From positions 892,073 through 956,072 of the forward strand of contig NZ_WEGH01000002.1 in the NCBI RefSeq assembly GCF_009604375.1: a stretch of DNA of 64,000 nucleotides. Direction: 5' to 3'. The notes under the pieces are model-generated. The model saw only the letters and a list, made by a program, of their open reading frames with translations, had not been told where the DNA came from and made no database searches. Of this stretch, positions 34,362-42,698 are shown in pieces (the stretch's first letter is position 1; each line of letters starts with the position of its first letter). The translations under genes and the position numbers were made by a program. The DNA comes from Actinomadura macrotermitis. Its GTDB lineage: Bacteria; Actinomycetota; Actinomycetes; Streptosporangiales; Streptosporangiaceae.

Positions 34362-35597
34362 ATGACTGGACATGGTTCGGGCGGTTTGCCGCGCGGGTTG
34401 CTTCTGCTCATGTCGGTGGCCACCGGGGCGGCGGTCGCGGGCAACTACTTCGCCCAGCCGCTGCTCGACCTGATCGGCCGGGAGCTCGGGCTCGGCCCCT
34501 CGCTGGCCGCGCTCACGGTGACGGCCGCACAAGTGGGGTACGCGCTGGGGCTGATCCTGCTGGTGCCGCTCGGCGATCTGGTGGAGCGGCGGCGGCTCGC
34601 CGTCTCTCTTTATGCGCTGACCGCGGTGTTCCTGCTGGTGACGGCGACCGCGGTCAACGGGACGGTGCTTCTGATCGGCACGGCCCTGACCGCGCTGACC
34701 TCGGTGGGGGCGCAGGTCGTGGTGCCGTTCGCGGCGTCGCTGGCGGACCCGGCCGAACGCGGACGGGTCGTCGGCACGGTGATGACGGGGCTGATGCTCG
34801 GCCTGCTGCTGGCGCGCACCGCGTCCGGGACGCTGTCGGAGCTGGGCGGCTGGCGGACGGTCTACTGGGTGAATGCCGTCCTGATGGTGGTGGTGGCCGT
34901 GCTGCTGCGCGTCTTCCTGCCGCGGCTCGGGGGCGGCGACCGGCGTTTCTCCTATCCCGGGCTGCTGCGCTCGACGCTGGCGATGTTCCGCCACGAGCCG
35001 CTGCTGCGGTGGCGGGCCGGCATCGGCGCCCTGAGCATGGCCTCGTTCAGCGTGCTGTGGACGGCGCTGACGTTCCTGCTGGCGCGCCCGCCCTACGGCT
35101 GGTCGGAGTCGGCCATCGGCCTGTTCGGGCTGGCCGGCGTCGTCGGCGCGCTCACCGCCACGGTGGCGGGCCGGCTCGCCGACCGCGGGCTCGTCCAGGT
35201 CGTGTCCGGCGCGGGGGCGGTCCTGCTGGTGGCGTCCTGGGCGGCGGCCGCCGCCGGGGCGCGGTCGCTGTTCTGGCTGCTCATCGGCGTGGTCGTGCTG
35301 GACCTGGCGCACCAGGCGGTGCTCAACAGCACGCAGAACGTCCTTTACGCGCTCCGGCCGGAGGCCCGCAACCGGATCAACTCCGCCTTCATGACCTCGC
35401 TGTTCCTCGGCGGCGCGGCGGGTTCCGCGCTGACGTCGGTGGTCTGGGCGAGAGGCGGGTGGGGCGGTGTGTGCGTCCTCGGCGCCCTCTTCTCCGCCGG
35501 GACCCTCGTGCTCTGGGCCCTGGAGCGCGTCACTACGAAGGCCCCTTCGGTCCCTGATGCGGCGCCGGTCGTCGCCTCAAGCCGCGCATCGCACTAG
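34362..35597 (+). CDS. MFS transporter
   Basis: This 411-residue protein has about 12 membrane helices. The loop-2 signature GDLVERRRLAV and the helix-5 LGGWRTVYWVNAVLMV fit the drug:H+ antiporter family (YnfM/AraJ-like subgroup with NYFAQPLLDLIGRELGL in helix 1). Substrate unknown. The divergent LysR is the likely regulator. It is followed 14 bp later by the secreted β-propeller gene, suggesting an operon. Confidence 0.87.
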   Translation: MTGHGSGGLPRGLLLLMSVATGAAVAGNYFAQPLLDLIGRELGLGPSLAALTVTAAQVGYALGLILLVPLGDLVERRRLAVSLYALTAVFLLVTATAVNGTVLLIGTALTALTSVGAQVVVPFAASLADPAERGRVVGTVMTGLMLGLLLARTASGTLSELGGWRTVYWVNAVLMVVVAVLLRVFLPRLGGGDRRFSYPGLLRSTLAMFRHEPLLRWRAGIGALSMASFSVLWTALTFLLARPPYGWSESAIGLFGLAGVVGALTATVAGRLADRGLVQVVSGAGAVLLVASWAAAAAGARSLFWLLIGVVVLDLAHQAVLNSTQNVLYALRPEARNRINSAFMTSLFLGGAAGSALTSVVWARGGWGGVCVLGALFSAGTLVLWALERVTTKAPSVPDAAPVVASSRASH

Positions 35598-35611
35598 GAA
35601 GGACTTTCATC

Positions 35612-36604
35612 ATGTTTCGGAAAATGCTCGCCGCGTTCGGGCTGGTCGTCGCGTCAGCCTCCCCCGTCCAGGCGGCGGAGTTCCCGGACACGATCCGGCT
35701 GCCGCGTGGGTTCCGTCCCGAGGGCGTCGCGACCGGCGCCGGCCCGTTCGCCTTCTTCGGCTCGATGGCGGACGGCTCCATCTACCGCGCCGACCTGCGC
35801 ACCGGGCGAGGCGCGATCTTCAGCCGCGGGCCCGGCACGCCGTCCCTCGGCATGAAGGTCGGCCCGGGCGGGCGGCTCTTCGTGGCGGGCGGCACGGGCG
35901 GTGACGCGCGGGTCCTCGACGTCCGCACGGGCCGGGTGCTGGCGTCCTACCGCCTGACCGGCGGCCCGGCCTTCGTCAACGACGTCGTGCTCACCCAGGG
36001 CGCCGCGTGGTTCACCGACTCCACCAACCCGGTGCTGTACAAGCTGCCGCTGCGCGGGGGGCGGCTGCCCGCCGCCGCAGAGCGGATCCCGCTCACCGGC
36101 GACCTGGTCTACCGCGCCGGGTTCAACGCCAACGGCGTCACGCCGACCCCGGACGGCCGGGGGCTGATCGTCGTGCAGTCCAACACCGGCGGCCTGTTCC
36201 GGGTGGACCGGTCCGGCGTGACCCGCCGGGTGGACCTGCACGGCGAGTCGCTGCCGGAGGGCGACGGCCTGCTGCTGCGCGGCCGGACGTTGTACGCGGT
36301 GCAGAACCGGCTCAACGTCGTGACCGTCCTGCGGCTGAACGCGGCGGGGACCGAGGGCCGCGTCATGCGGCGGGTGGGCGATCCCCGGTTCGACGTGCCG
36401 GCGACCATGGCCGTCTACGGGCACCGGCTGTATCTCCCCAACGCCCGCTTCGACACGCCGCCCACCTCGGACACCCCGTACGACGCCGTCGCCGTCCCGC
36501 TGCCGTCAGCGGTCGACGGTGTAGGTGGTCTGGACGATGCCGGCGCCCATGTCCGCCGTCCGCTGGAGGGTCAGGGGGACGTCGGCGTCCAGCTCGCCGA
36601 ATAG
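35612..36604 (+). CDS. Secreted SMP-30/NHL-like β-propeller protein
   Basis: A GGAAGGAC ribosome site precedes the ATG; the product has 330 residues. A signal peptide (MFRKMLAAFGLVVASASPVQAA) is followed by repeated propeller blades (for example ADGSIYRADLRTGRGAIFS, RLFVAGGTGGDARVLDVRTGRVLASY and FNANGVTPTPDGRGLIVVQSNTGGLFRVD). This fits an extracellular lactonase-like or binding protein. Homologues end near DTPYDAVAVP; here the last ~33 codons run antisense over the end of the reductase gene, so the original stop seems lost. Confidence 0.75.
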   Translation: MFRKMLAAFGLVVASASPVQAAEFPDTIRLPRGFRPEGVATGAGPFAFFGSMADGSIYRADLRTGRGAIFSRGPGTPSLGMKVGPGGRLFVAGGTGGDARVLDVRTGRVLASYRLTGGPAFVNDVVLTQGAAWFTDSTNPVLYKLPLRGGRLPAAAERIPLTGDLVYRAGFNANGVTPTPDGRGLIVVQSNTGGLFRVDRSGVTRRVDLHGESLPEGDGLLLRGRTLYAVQNRLNVVTVLRLNAAGTEGRVMRRVGDPRFDVPATMAVYGHRLYLPNARFDTPPTSDTPYDAVAVPLPSAVDGVGGLDDAGAHVRRPLEGQGDVGVQLAE

Positions 36605-37024
36605 CGGGAAGCCGGCGCCGATCAGGACCGGGACCGTCGACACGGTGATCTCGTGGATGTGGCCGGCCCGCAGGAAGGCCTGGACGACGCGGCCGCCGTC
36701 CACGTACACGCCGCCCTCCAGGGACGCGACGAGGTCGTCCATCGAGCGGTGCACGGTGACGCGCGGGTCGTCGTCGGCCAGGGTCGTGCTCAGCACCGCG
36801 ACCCGCTTGCCCTCGTACGGCCACATGTCCGCGCCGAACCCGAGGACCTTCTCGTAGGTGACGCGGCCGAGGACGACGGTGCCGACGCCGTCCATGAACT
36901 CCTTGTAGCCGAGGTCGTGCCCGGCCTTCTCGCCGCGGCTCGTCAGCCAGCCGATGTCGCCGTCGGGGCGGGCGATGTAGCCGTCGAGGCTGGTGCCGAT
37001 GAAGACCTTGCCGGTGAACGTCAT
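36506..37024 (-). CDS. Dihydrofolate reductase-like (RibD C-terminal) protein
   Basis: This 172-residue DHFR/RibD-fold protein opens FIGTSLDGYIARPDGDIGWL and has VVLGRVTYEKV, VYVDGGRVVQAFLRAGHI and the ending LIGAGFPLFG. Such stand-alone members are NADPH-dependent reductases of uncertain substrate. The ATG overlaps the stop of the upstream TetR gene (ATGA), so the two are translationally coupled and probably co-regulated. Its 3' end overlaps the convergent propeller gene by 99 bp. Confidence 0.86.
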   Translation of the reverse strand: MTFTGKVFIGTSLDGYIARPDGDIGWLTSRGEKAGHDLGYKEFMDGVGTVVLGRVTYEKVLGFGADMWPYEGKRVAVLSTTLADDDPRVTVHRSMDDLVASLEGGVYVDGGRVVQAFLRAGHIHEITVSTVPVLIGAGFPLFGELDADVPLTLQRTADMGAGIVQTTYTVDR

Positions 37025-37608
37025 GCCGTTCGCTCCTTCTTGAGCAGGTGGTCGAGGTCGGCGCGCAGGGCGGTGGCCAGGTCGCCCTCGCCGGTGAGCG
37101 CCCAGGTGATGAGCGCGCCGTTGTAGGTGACCTGGACGGCGCGGGCCAGCCGGCCGACGGCCGCGTCCGGCCCGAGCTCGCCCGCGCTCACGGCGTCGGC
37201 GAGCAGCGCGGCGATCTCCTCGCGCATCCGCGTCGTCGCCCGGGTGGCGTGCTCGCGGAACTGCGGGTCGGTGAGGTCGAGCTGGAGGAAGCCGAGGTGC
37301 CCGGCCAGCTCTTCGGGGGAGCGGACCGGCTCGGCCATGGCGGCGAGCGCGGCGGTCAGCGCGGCCAAGGGCGAGCGGTGCGCGCGGCGGGCCTCGTCGA
37401 AGGGGGCGGCGGTGTCGCGCGCGGCCCGCTCGGCGACCGCCAGGAGCAGGCCGCGCTTGGAGCCGAACCGCTGGACGAGGGTGGCCGGGGACACCCCGGC
37501 CTCGGCGGCGACGGCGGCGAGGGTCAGGCCGGCCGGGCCGTGCCGCCCGATCGCCCGGCCCGCCGCCGTCAGGAGCGCCTCGTCGGTGGTGGTGCGTGGT
37601 CGTGCCAT
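37021..37608 (-). CDS. TetR-family regulator
   Basis: This 195-residue protein has an N-terminal HTH (about 8-52: DEALLTAAGRAIGRHGPAGL, then AAVAAEAGVSPATLVQRFGSK) and a helical ligand domain. It is the first gene of a two-gene unit with the DHFR-like reductase. A palindrome resembling TetR sites lies 13 bp upstream of its start, supporting autorepression. Confidence 0.9.
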   Translation of the reverse strand: MARPRTTTDEALLTAAGRAIGRHGPAGLTLAAVAAEAGVSPATLVQRFGSKRGLLLAVAERAARDTAAPFDEARRAHRSPLAALTAALAAMAEPVRSPEELAGHLGFLQLDLTDPQFREHATRATTRMREEIAALLADAVSAGELGPDAAVGRLARAVQVTYNGALITWALTGEGDLATALRADLDHLLKKERTA

Positions 37609-37620
37609 GGCAGAGATAAT

Positions 37621-37636
37621 AAACGAATGTTCATTT
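37621..37636. promoter_or_regulatory. Candidate TetR operator AAACGAATGTTCATTT
   Basis: A 16-bp imperfect palindrome (AAA.GAA / TTC.TTT) lies 13 bp upstream of the TetR start and overlaps the last codons of the FAD-oxidase gene. It is markedly A/T-rich against the background, as expected of an operator for the TetR-reductase unit. Confidence 0.5.
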
Positions 37637-38878
37637 ACTTACAACGGGGTGGTTGGCGCGGATGATCTCCCGGCCCTCCTTGAGCTTGCGGAGCCGGTCC
37701 AGGGTGTCCGGGGCGAAGGCGAGGGCGGCCGGCTCGTGCGGGGCGAGGAAGTTGTACGGCTTGCGGCCGGTGACCGCGTCGCCGAGCGCGTCCGCCATCT
37801 CCCGCTGCCGCGCCGCGATGTCGCCGGCGGACGGGATCCCGAACATGTAGAGGGCGTAGGGCTCGGCGATCGGGCCGGCGGCGCTGTCGGACGGCCGGGC
37901 CAGCGCCCCGCCCAGGTGCCGGATCTGGACGCTGAGCAGCGGGGCGATCGGCGCGGACAGCAGCGCTTCGGCGTCCAGCCGGGACAGCAGCTCGCCGCGC
38001 GAGACGCCGGGCGAGGGGTCGGTCGGCTCGGCGGTGATGGTGCCGAGGTCGGCGATCCGCATCCGGGCGCGACTGTCGGAGATGAGGCCGGGGATGCCGT
38101 CCAGCGGGCGCAGCAGCGCGCGCGCTGCGGCCTCCTCCCCCAGGTAGGTGGCATCGATGGCGACCATCGGCGGGGCGCCGGGGAAGTGCAGCAGCTCGAG
38201 CCAGAGGGTCAGTTCCTCTGGGGCGTCCGCGGTGATCTCCTGGAAGGCGGCCAGCACCTCAGGCGTGCGGTCGCCGGACCAGAGCATCCGGCCGCCGAAC
38301 AGGTGCGGCGCGGGGAACAGCTCGAACTCGATCGCGGTGACCAGCGCGAAGTCGCCGCCGCCGCCGCGCAGCGCCCAGAACAGGTCCGGGTCGCTGTCGG
38401 CGGTGATGCGGGCCTCGGCGCCGTCGGCGGTGACGACGTCGAACGCGCGGACGGCGTCGCAGGCGTTGCCGTGCTTGCGCGAGAACCAGCTGAGGCCGCC
38501 GCCGAGGGTGTAGCCGGTGACGGAGACGACGGGGGAGCTGCCCGCCAGGCCGATCAGGCCGTGTTCGCCCGCCGCCGCCAGCACCTGTCCCCACTGGATG
38601 CCCGCGCCGACGCGGGCGATCCGCTCGTCGGGCCGGATCTCCAGCTCGTCCAGGCCGGCGGTGCGCAGCAGCAGCACGCCGTCGACGTCGCCGGACGCGC
38701 CGTGCCCGCTCGGCTGGGCCGTCACCGCCAGCCCGTTCGCGCGGGCGTAGGCGAGCGCGGCGGCGACGTCGGCGGCGTCGGCCGCCTCGGCGACGGCCTG
38801 GACGGGCTGGTCGACGGCGAGGTTCCAGGGGCGTCGGGCCTGGTCGAATCCGGGGTCCGCGGGGGTCAGGATGCGCAT
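37631..38878 (-). CDS. FAD-linked oxidoreductase (PCMH-type)
   Basis: This 415-residue protein has an FAD_binding_4 domain (about 25-190). The His of PSGHGASGDVDG and the Cys of HGNACDAVRAFDVV fall where bicovalently bound FAD attaches in this family, and SVTGYTLGGGLSWFSRKHG lies between them. It is an oxidase of sugars, alcohols or natural products. No signal peptide and a short BBE-like end. It follows the AhpD-like gene by 40 bp, and a candidate Rrf2 operator sits between them. Confidence 0.88.
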   Translation of the reverse strand: MRILTPADPGFDQARRPWNLAVDQPVQAVAEAADAADVAAALAYARANGLAVTAQPSGHGASGDVDGVLLLRTAGLDELEIRPDERIARVGAGIQWGQVLAAAGEHGLIGLAGSSPVVSVTGYTLGGGLSWFSRKHGNACDAVRAFDVVTADGAEARITADSDPDLFWALRGGGGDFALVTAIEFELFPAPHLFGGRMLWSGDRTPEVLAAFQEITADAPEELTLWLELLHFPGAPPMVAIDATYLGEEAAARALLRPLDGIPGLISDSRARMRIADLGTITAEPTDPSPGVSRGELLSRLDAEALLSAPIAPLLSVQIRHLGGALARPSDSAAGPIAEPYALYMFGIPSAGDIAARQREMADALGDAVTGRKPYNFLAPHEPAALAFAPDTLDRLRKLKEGREIIRANHPVVSK

Positions 38879-38900
38879 GGGTTCTGCCTTTCTCGGAGTC

Positions 38901-38914
38901 TTGATATCCAGAAT
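38901..38914. promoter_or_regulatory. Candidate Rrf2 operator, site a
   Basis: TTGATATCCAGAAT, upstream of the FAD-oxidase start, shares GATATCCAGAAT with site b at 39397. It lies in the only non-coding gap between the two genes. Confidence 0.4.
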
Positions 38915-38918
38915 GAGA

Positions 38919-39368
38919 TCAGGAGGCGACGGGGCGCCGGGTGGTGGCGTTGATGCGGTTCCAGGCGTTGATCGAGGCGATGGCCATGACCAGCACGGCC
39001 AGGTCCTCCTCGGAGTAGTGGTCGGCGGCCTCGTCCCAGACCGCGTCGGAGACGCCCTCGGGATGGTCGGCCAGCCGGGTGGCGGCCTCGGCGAGGGCGA
39101 ACGCGGCCCGCTCCTCGTCGCTGTAGTACGGGGTCTCGCGCCAGGCGGCGATCGACCAGATGCGCTCGTCGGTCTCGCCGGCCTTCTTGGCGTCGCGGGC
39201 GTGCATGTCGACGCAGACGGCGCAGCCGTTGATCTGGCTGACGCGCAGCCGCACCAGGTCCAGGGTGCTCCGCGGCACGCCGCCGCGCCCGATGAACGCC
39301 TCCAGGGCGATCATCGCCTGGTAGCCGTCGGCGGCGAGGGAGTAGATGCCGGGCATACGGGACTGCAT
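38919..39368 (-). CDS. AhpD-like carboxymuconolactone decarboxylase-family protein
   Basis: The AAGGATCCACC ribosome region precedes the ATG; the product has 149 residues. The CMD/AhpD core carries a redox CxxC (INGCAVCVDMHARDAKKAGETDERI) with the adjacent His. It probably acts as an alkyl-hydroperoxidase-like thiol reductase. The Rrf2 regulator is encoded 56 bp upstream on the same strand and the FAD oxidase downstream, suggesting a redox-responsive unit. Confidence 0.88.
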   Translation of the reverse strand: MQSRMPGIYSLAADGYQAMIALEAFIGRGGVPRSTLDLVRLRVSQINGCAVCVDMHARDAKKAGETDERIWSIAAWRETPYYSDEERAAFALAEAATRLADHPEGVSDAVWDEAADHYSEEDLAVLVMAIASINAWNRINATTRRPVAS

Positions 39369-39396
39369 GGTGGATCCTTTCGAGTGTTCTTGGATG

Positions 39397-39408
39397 CTGG
39401 ATATCCAG
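39397..39408. promoter_or_regulatory. Candidate Rrf2 operator, site b
   Basis: Perfect 12-bp palindrome CTGGATATCCAG, 28 bp upstream of the AhpD-like start codon, in the gap after the Rrf2 gene. Similar half-sites occur at 38901 and 39912. Confidence 0.55.
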
Positions 39409-39424
39409 AATCAGCGCATGGGGG

Positions 39425-39904
39425 TCAGGCCCGCGCGTTCGCGAACCCGTTGCGGGTGTTCTCGGGCGTGTGCGGGAAGCGCTGCTCGACCGTCGCCTTG
39501 AGGTCGGCGAGCGTCCGCCCGGCCAGGTGACCGCGCCAGGCCAGCTCGGCCTCCGCCATCGTCTGGGAGATGACGCAGTGCGCCCGGTAGTCGACGTCCG
39601 TGCGGCCGCCCGGCCCCGCGGCCAGGATGCCGGTGCAGCGGAACGCCTCCTCCGGACCCTCGATCGCGGTCACCACGTCCATCACCGTGATCTTCTCGGG
39701 GGGCCGGGCCAGCCGGAACCCGCCCCGGGGCCCCGACGTGGATGCCAGGATCCCGGCGCGGGCGAGGGCCTGAAGGTGCTTGTTCAGGTACGCGGCGGGC
39801 AGGCTGTAGAAGGCCGCCAGCTTCGCCGCCGTCACCGCCTCACCGGGGGGCGCCCAGGTGAGGTTGAGGCAGCTGTGCAGCGCCCACTCCACGCCCTCGC
39901 TCAT
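39425..39904 (-). CDS. Rrf2-family transcriptional regulator
   Basis: I choose the ATG at 39902-39904 (159 residues), as AGGAT lies 8 bp upstream; an ATG two codons earlier is also possible. The Rrf2 winged HTH is clear (VTAAKLAAFYSLPAAYLNKHLQALARAGIL and SGPRGGFRLARPPEKITVMDVV). Three Cys occur (HSC, FRC, AHC), but the close NsrR/IscR-type triplet is not evident, so Fe-S binding is uncertain. It is the probable controller of the AhpD-like and FAD-oxidase genes. Confidence 0.87.
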   Translation of the reverse strand: MSEGVEWALHSCLNLTWAPPGEAVTAAKLAAFYSLPAAYLNKHLQALARAGILASTSGPRGGFRLARPPEKITVMDVVTAIEGPEEAFRCTGILAAGPGGRTDVDYRAHCVISQTMAEAELAWRGHLAGRTLADLKATVEQRFPHTPENTRNGFANARA

Positions 39905-39911
39905 TCGCATA

Positions 39912-39934
39912 TCCTGGATATTACATGTCCAGGA
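39912..39934. promoter_or_regulatory. Candidate Rrf2 operator, site c
   Basis: Perfect 7-bp arms TCCTGGA (39912-39918) and TCCAGGA (39928-39934) separated by 9 bp containing TATTACATG, immediately upstream of the Rrf2 gene. It overlaps the last codons of the permease gene and shares TGGATAT with site b. Confidence 0.5.
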
Positions 39935-41183
39935 TGCGCCGCGCAACACAGATCCGGTACAGCGCGGCGAGCGCGGCGGGCACCAGCAGGAACAGCCCGC
40001 ACGACAGGACGACCACGGCGGTGAACGCGGTCGCCACGCGGGCGGCCAGGCGGCCCCGGCCGTGCAGCAGCCGGGTCGCCGCCGCGACCCCGGCGAGCGT
40101 GACGGCGGCCAGGCAGGCGGCGGTGGCGCGCATCAGGCCGTCCAGCCCGAGGCCGGTCGCGAGCACCACGGCGAAGACCGGCACGGTGAGGCCCTCCAGC
40201 AGCAGCAGGCTGCGGTGGCGGCCGCGCGCGAACAGGCCGGGCAGCGCGCCGTCGCGGGCGAGCGCGGCGCCGAGGCGGGCGCCGCCCGCGATGTAGGTGT
40301 TCATCGCCACGAAGCTCAGCACCAGCGCGGCCACGGCGGAGGCGGCCCCGGCCGCGCCGCCGATCCCCCGCTCCATCAGCAGCCCGATCGGCACCGGCGA
40401 GGTCGCCGCCTCGCCGCCGAGCGCGCCGATGACCGTCACCGCGAGACCGAGGTGCAGGACGGCGACGATGACCAGCGTCAGGCCCGTGGCCCGCGGCAGC
40501 AGCCGTTCCGGGTCCTCGAAATCGCCGGACAGGTGGCTGGCGGCCTCCCAGCCGGCGAAGGCGAAGAACAGCACGCCCGCCGCCTGGGCGATGCCCGCGA
40601 CGCCGTGCGGCGCGAACGGGGTGAAGTTGCTCCCCCGCACGTCCGGCGCGGCGGCGGCGACCGCGACCACCAGCAGCACGGTGAGAGCGGCGACCAGGGC
40701 GAGCTGGACCCGGCCCGACATGCGCAGGCCGCCGTGGTTGGCGGCGAACGCGGCGGCCAGCAGGCCGAGCGCGACCAGCGCGCCGCCCGCCCGGCCGAGC
40801 CCGAGGGACGCCGCCACGTACTCGCCGCCGATCATGGCGCCGGCGAGCGTGCCGACCGGGACCGCGGCGAAGAACCACCAGCCGACGGTCCCGGCCGCGC
40901 GCGGCCCGAACGCGCGGCCCGCGAACGTCGCGACGCCGCCGCCGTCGGGGAAGCGGGCGCCGAGCGCGGCGAAGGTGAACGCGACCGGCACGCTGAGCAG
41001 CAGCAGCGCCGCCCAGGCGACGAGCGCGGCCGGCCCTGCGGCGGCGACGGCCAGGTGCGGGAGGGCCAGGATGCCGGGGCCGAGCAGGGCGCCGACGAAC
41101 AGCGCCGTGCCCTGGCCGAGGCCGAGCCGGTGCGGGGCCGGTGCGGAGAGGGGGGCGGGAGGGGCCGCCGGCTGAACGGACAC
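39921..41183 (-). CDS. APC-superfamily amino acid permease
   Basis: The start is GTG at 41181-41183 with GGAAGG 6 bp upstream, giving 420 residues and about 12 hydrophobic segments. The opening helix has the APC motif GTALFVGALLGPGILALPHLAVAAAGPAALVAW, and FAFAGWEAASHLSGDFEDPERLLPRA matches the helix 6-7 region of amino acid/amine exporters. It is divergent from the Lrp-type gene, the likely regulator by analogy with LysE- and LrpC-type pairs. Confidence 0.88.
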   Translation of the reverse strand: MSVQPAAPPAPLSAPAPHRLGLGQGTALFVGALLGPGILALPHLAVAAAGPAALVAWAALLLLSVPVAFTFAALGARFPDGGGVATFAGRAFGPRAAGTVGWWFFAAVPVGTLAGAMIGGEYVAASLGLGRAGGALVALGLLAAAFAANHGGLRMSGRVQLALVAALTVLLVVAVAAAAPDVRGSNFTPFAPHGVAGIAQAAGVLFFAFAGWEAASHLSGDFEDPERLLPRATGLTLVIVAVLHLGLAVTVIGALGGEAATSPVPIGLLMERGIGGAAGAASAVAALVLSFVAMNTYIAGGARLGAALARDGALPGLFARGRHRSLLLLEGLTVPVFAVVLATGLGLDGLMRATAACLAAVTLAGVAAATRLLHGRGRLAARVATAFTAVVVLSCGLFLLVPAALAALYRICVARRILDM

Positions 41184-41290
41184 GTCATTCCTTCCAAGGA
41201 GACGGGCGAACGGCTCGAAAGTAGGCAACCAGGCGGGGAAAGCGTCATCTCGCCGAACGTTCAGCCGGAAATAGCGCTGATAATCCGGGT

Positions 41291-41746
41291 ATGGACGAAC
41301 TTGATACGGAGCTCGTGCGGCTCCTCCAAACGGATGCCCGGCTGTCCAACCGGGAGCTCGCCCGGCGGCTCGGCATCGCCCCCTCCACCTGCCTGGAGCG
41401 GGTCCGCGCGCTCACCCGGCGCGGGGTGATCCGCGGCTACCACGCCGACATCGACCTGGCCGCGCTGAACCGGGGCGTGCAGGCCCTGGTGTCGCTGCAG
41501 GTCCGGCCGCTCAGCCGGGCGGTGATCGACCGGATCCAGGGGGACGTGGCGCGGATGCCGGAGGTGGTCAGCGTGTTCGTGGTCGCGGGCGGCGACGACC
41601 TGGTGCTGCACGTGGCCGTCCCCGACCTGGACGGGCTGCACGCGTTCCTGCTGGAGCGGCTCAGCCGGCGGCCCGAGATCGCCGGTTTCCGCACGTCGGT
41701 GATGTTCCAGCACGTGCACAACACGGTGCTGGACCGGCTGGAGTGA
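41291..41746 (+). CDS. Lrp/AsnC-family regulator
   Basis: This 151-residue protein has an N-terminal HTH (LSNRELARRLGIAPSTCLERVRALTRRGVIRGY) and a C-terminal RAM/AsnC ligand domain (about 65-145, VVSVFVVAGGDDLVLHVAV). It senses amino acids as an oligomer. It is divergent from the permease gene with 107 bp between. Confidence 0.93.
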   Translation: MDELDTELVRLLQTDARLSNRELARRLGIAPSTCLERVRALTRRGVIRGYHADIDLAALNRGVQALVSLQVRPLSRAVIDRIQGDVARMPEVVSVFVVAGGDDLVLHVAVPDLDGLHAFLLERLSRRPEIAGFRTSVMFQHVHNTVLDRLE

Positions 41747-41816
41747 AGAACGCCGCAACCGATCGGGGCGGGGCGGGGTTCCTCCCCCCGTAACGATCGC
41801 CTTCGGAAGGAACCCC

Positions 41817-42623
41817 ATGGACCTGCAGCTCGCCGGCCGCGTCGCGCTCGTCACCGGCGCGTCCAAGGGCATCGGCCTCGCCGTCGTCCGCACCCTGCTG
41901 GAGGAGGGCGCCAAGGTCGTCGCCGCGTCCCGCAAGACCTCCCCGGAGCTGGACGCGCTCGCCGGCCCGAACCTGTCGCACGTCGCGGTGGACCTGACCG
42001 ACCCGGCCGCCCCCGCGCAGGCCGTCGAGCACGCGGTGCGCACGTTCGGCGCGCTCGACATCCTGGTCAACAACGCGGGCGGCCCGCCGCCCGGCGTCAC
42101 CCTGCCGCGGTTCGGGTTCCTCACCCCCGACGACGAGGACTGGGCGCGGATGTTCGACTTCAACCTGTTCGCGGTCGTCCGCGCCATCCGGGCGGCGCTC
42201 CCGCACCTGCTGGCCAGTGACGCGGCGGCGATCGTGAACGTCTCGACCGGCATGGCCCACGTGCCCGCCCCGATGAACGTGGACTACAGCGCCGCCAAGG
42301 CCGCACTGAACAACCTGACGCTGGCGCTGTCGGAGGAGTATGGGCCGCAGGGCGTGCGGGTCAACGTCGTCTCGCCCGGCGCGGTGCGGACCGCGTGGTG
42401 GACCGAGGAGGGCGGCGCCGCCGACGTCATGGCGGCCGCGTTCGGCACCGACCGCGACACCGTGATGGACAGCGCCGCCCCCGAGATGATGAAGATGGTG
42501 ACGGGCCGTCTGGTCGAGCCGCAGGAGGTCGCCGACACCGTCGTGCAGCTCGTCTCGCCGCGCGCCGCCAGCACCACCGGCGCCGAGTTCGCGGTGGACG
42601 GCGGCTTCACCAAGCACATCTGA
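41817..42623 (+). CDS. Short-chain dehydrogenase/reductase
   Basis: This 268-residue classical SDR carries TGASKGIG (cofactor), NNAG, catalytic Ser in VNVSTGMA and YSAAK, and the usual FAVDGG ending. It belongs to the FabG-like oxidoreductase group; the substrate is unknown. ATG with AAGGAA upstream; it lies 70 bp downstream of the Lrp gene and is closed by a strong terminator. Confidence 0.92.
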   Translation: MDLQLAGRVALVTGASKGIGLAVVRTLLEEGAKVVAASRKTSPELDALAGPNLSHVAVDLTDPAAPAQAVEHAVRTFGALDILVNNAGGPPPGVTLPRFGFLTPDDEDWARMFDFNLFAVVRAIRAALPHLLASDAAAIVNVSTGMAHVPAPMNVDYSAAKAALNNLTLALSEEYGPQGVRVNVVSPGAVRTAWWTEEGGAADVMAAAFGTDRDTVMDSAAPEMMKMVTGRLVEPQEVADTVVQLVSPRAASTTGAEFAVDGGFTKHI

Positions 42624-42637
42624 CCCCGGACACGGCG

Positions 42638-42669
42638 AAGGCCCCTGGCCACGCGGGCCGGGGGCCTTT
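42638..42669. terminator. Terminator between SDR and MFS genes
   Basis: AAGGCCCCTGGCC pairs with GGCCGGGGGCCTT (42638-42668) around a short loop and is followed by TTC. It is placed between convergent genes and probably bidirectional. Confidence 0.85.
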
Positions 42670-42698
42670 CGTCGAGTGTGCGCGGCCGTCGGGTGAGC

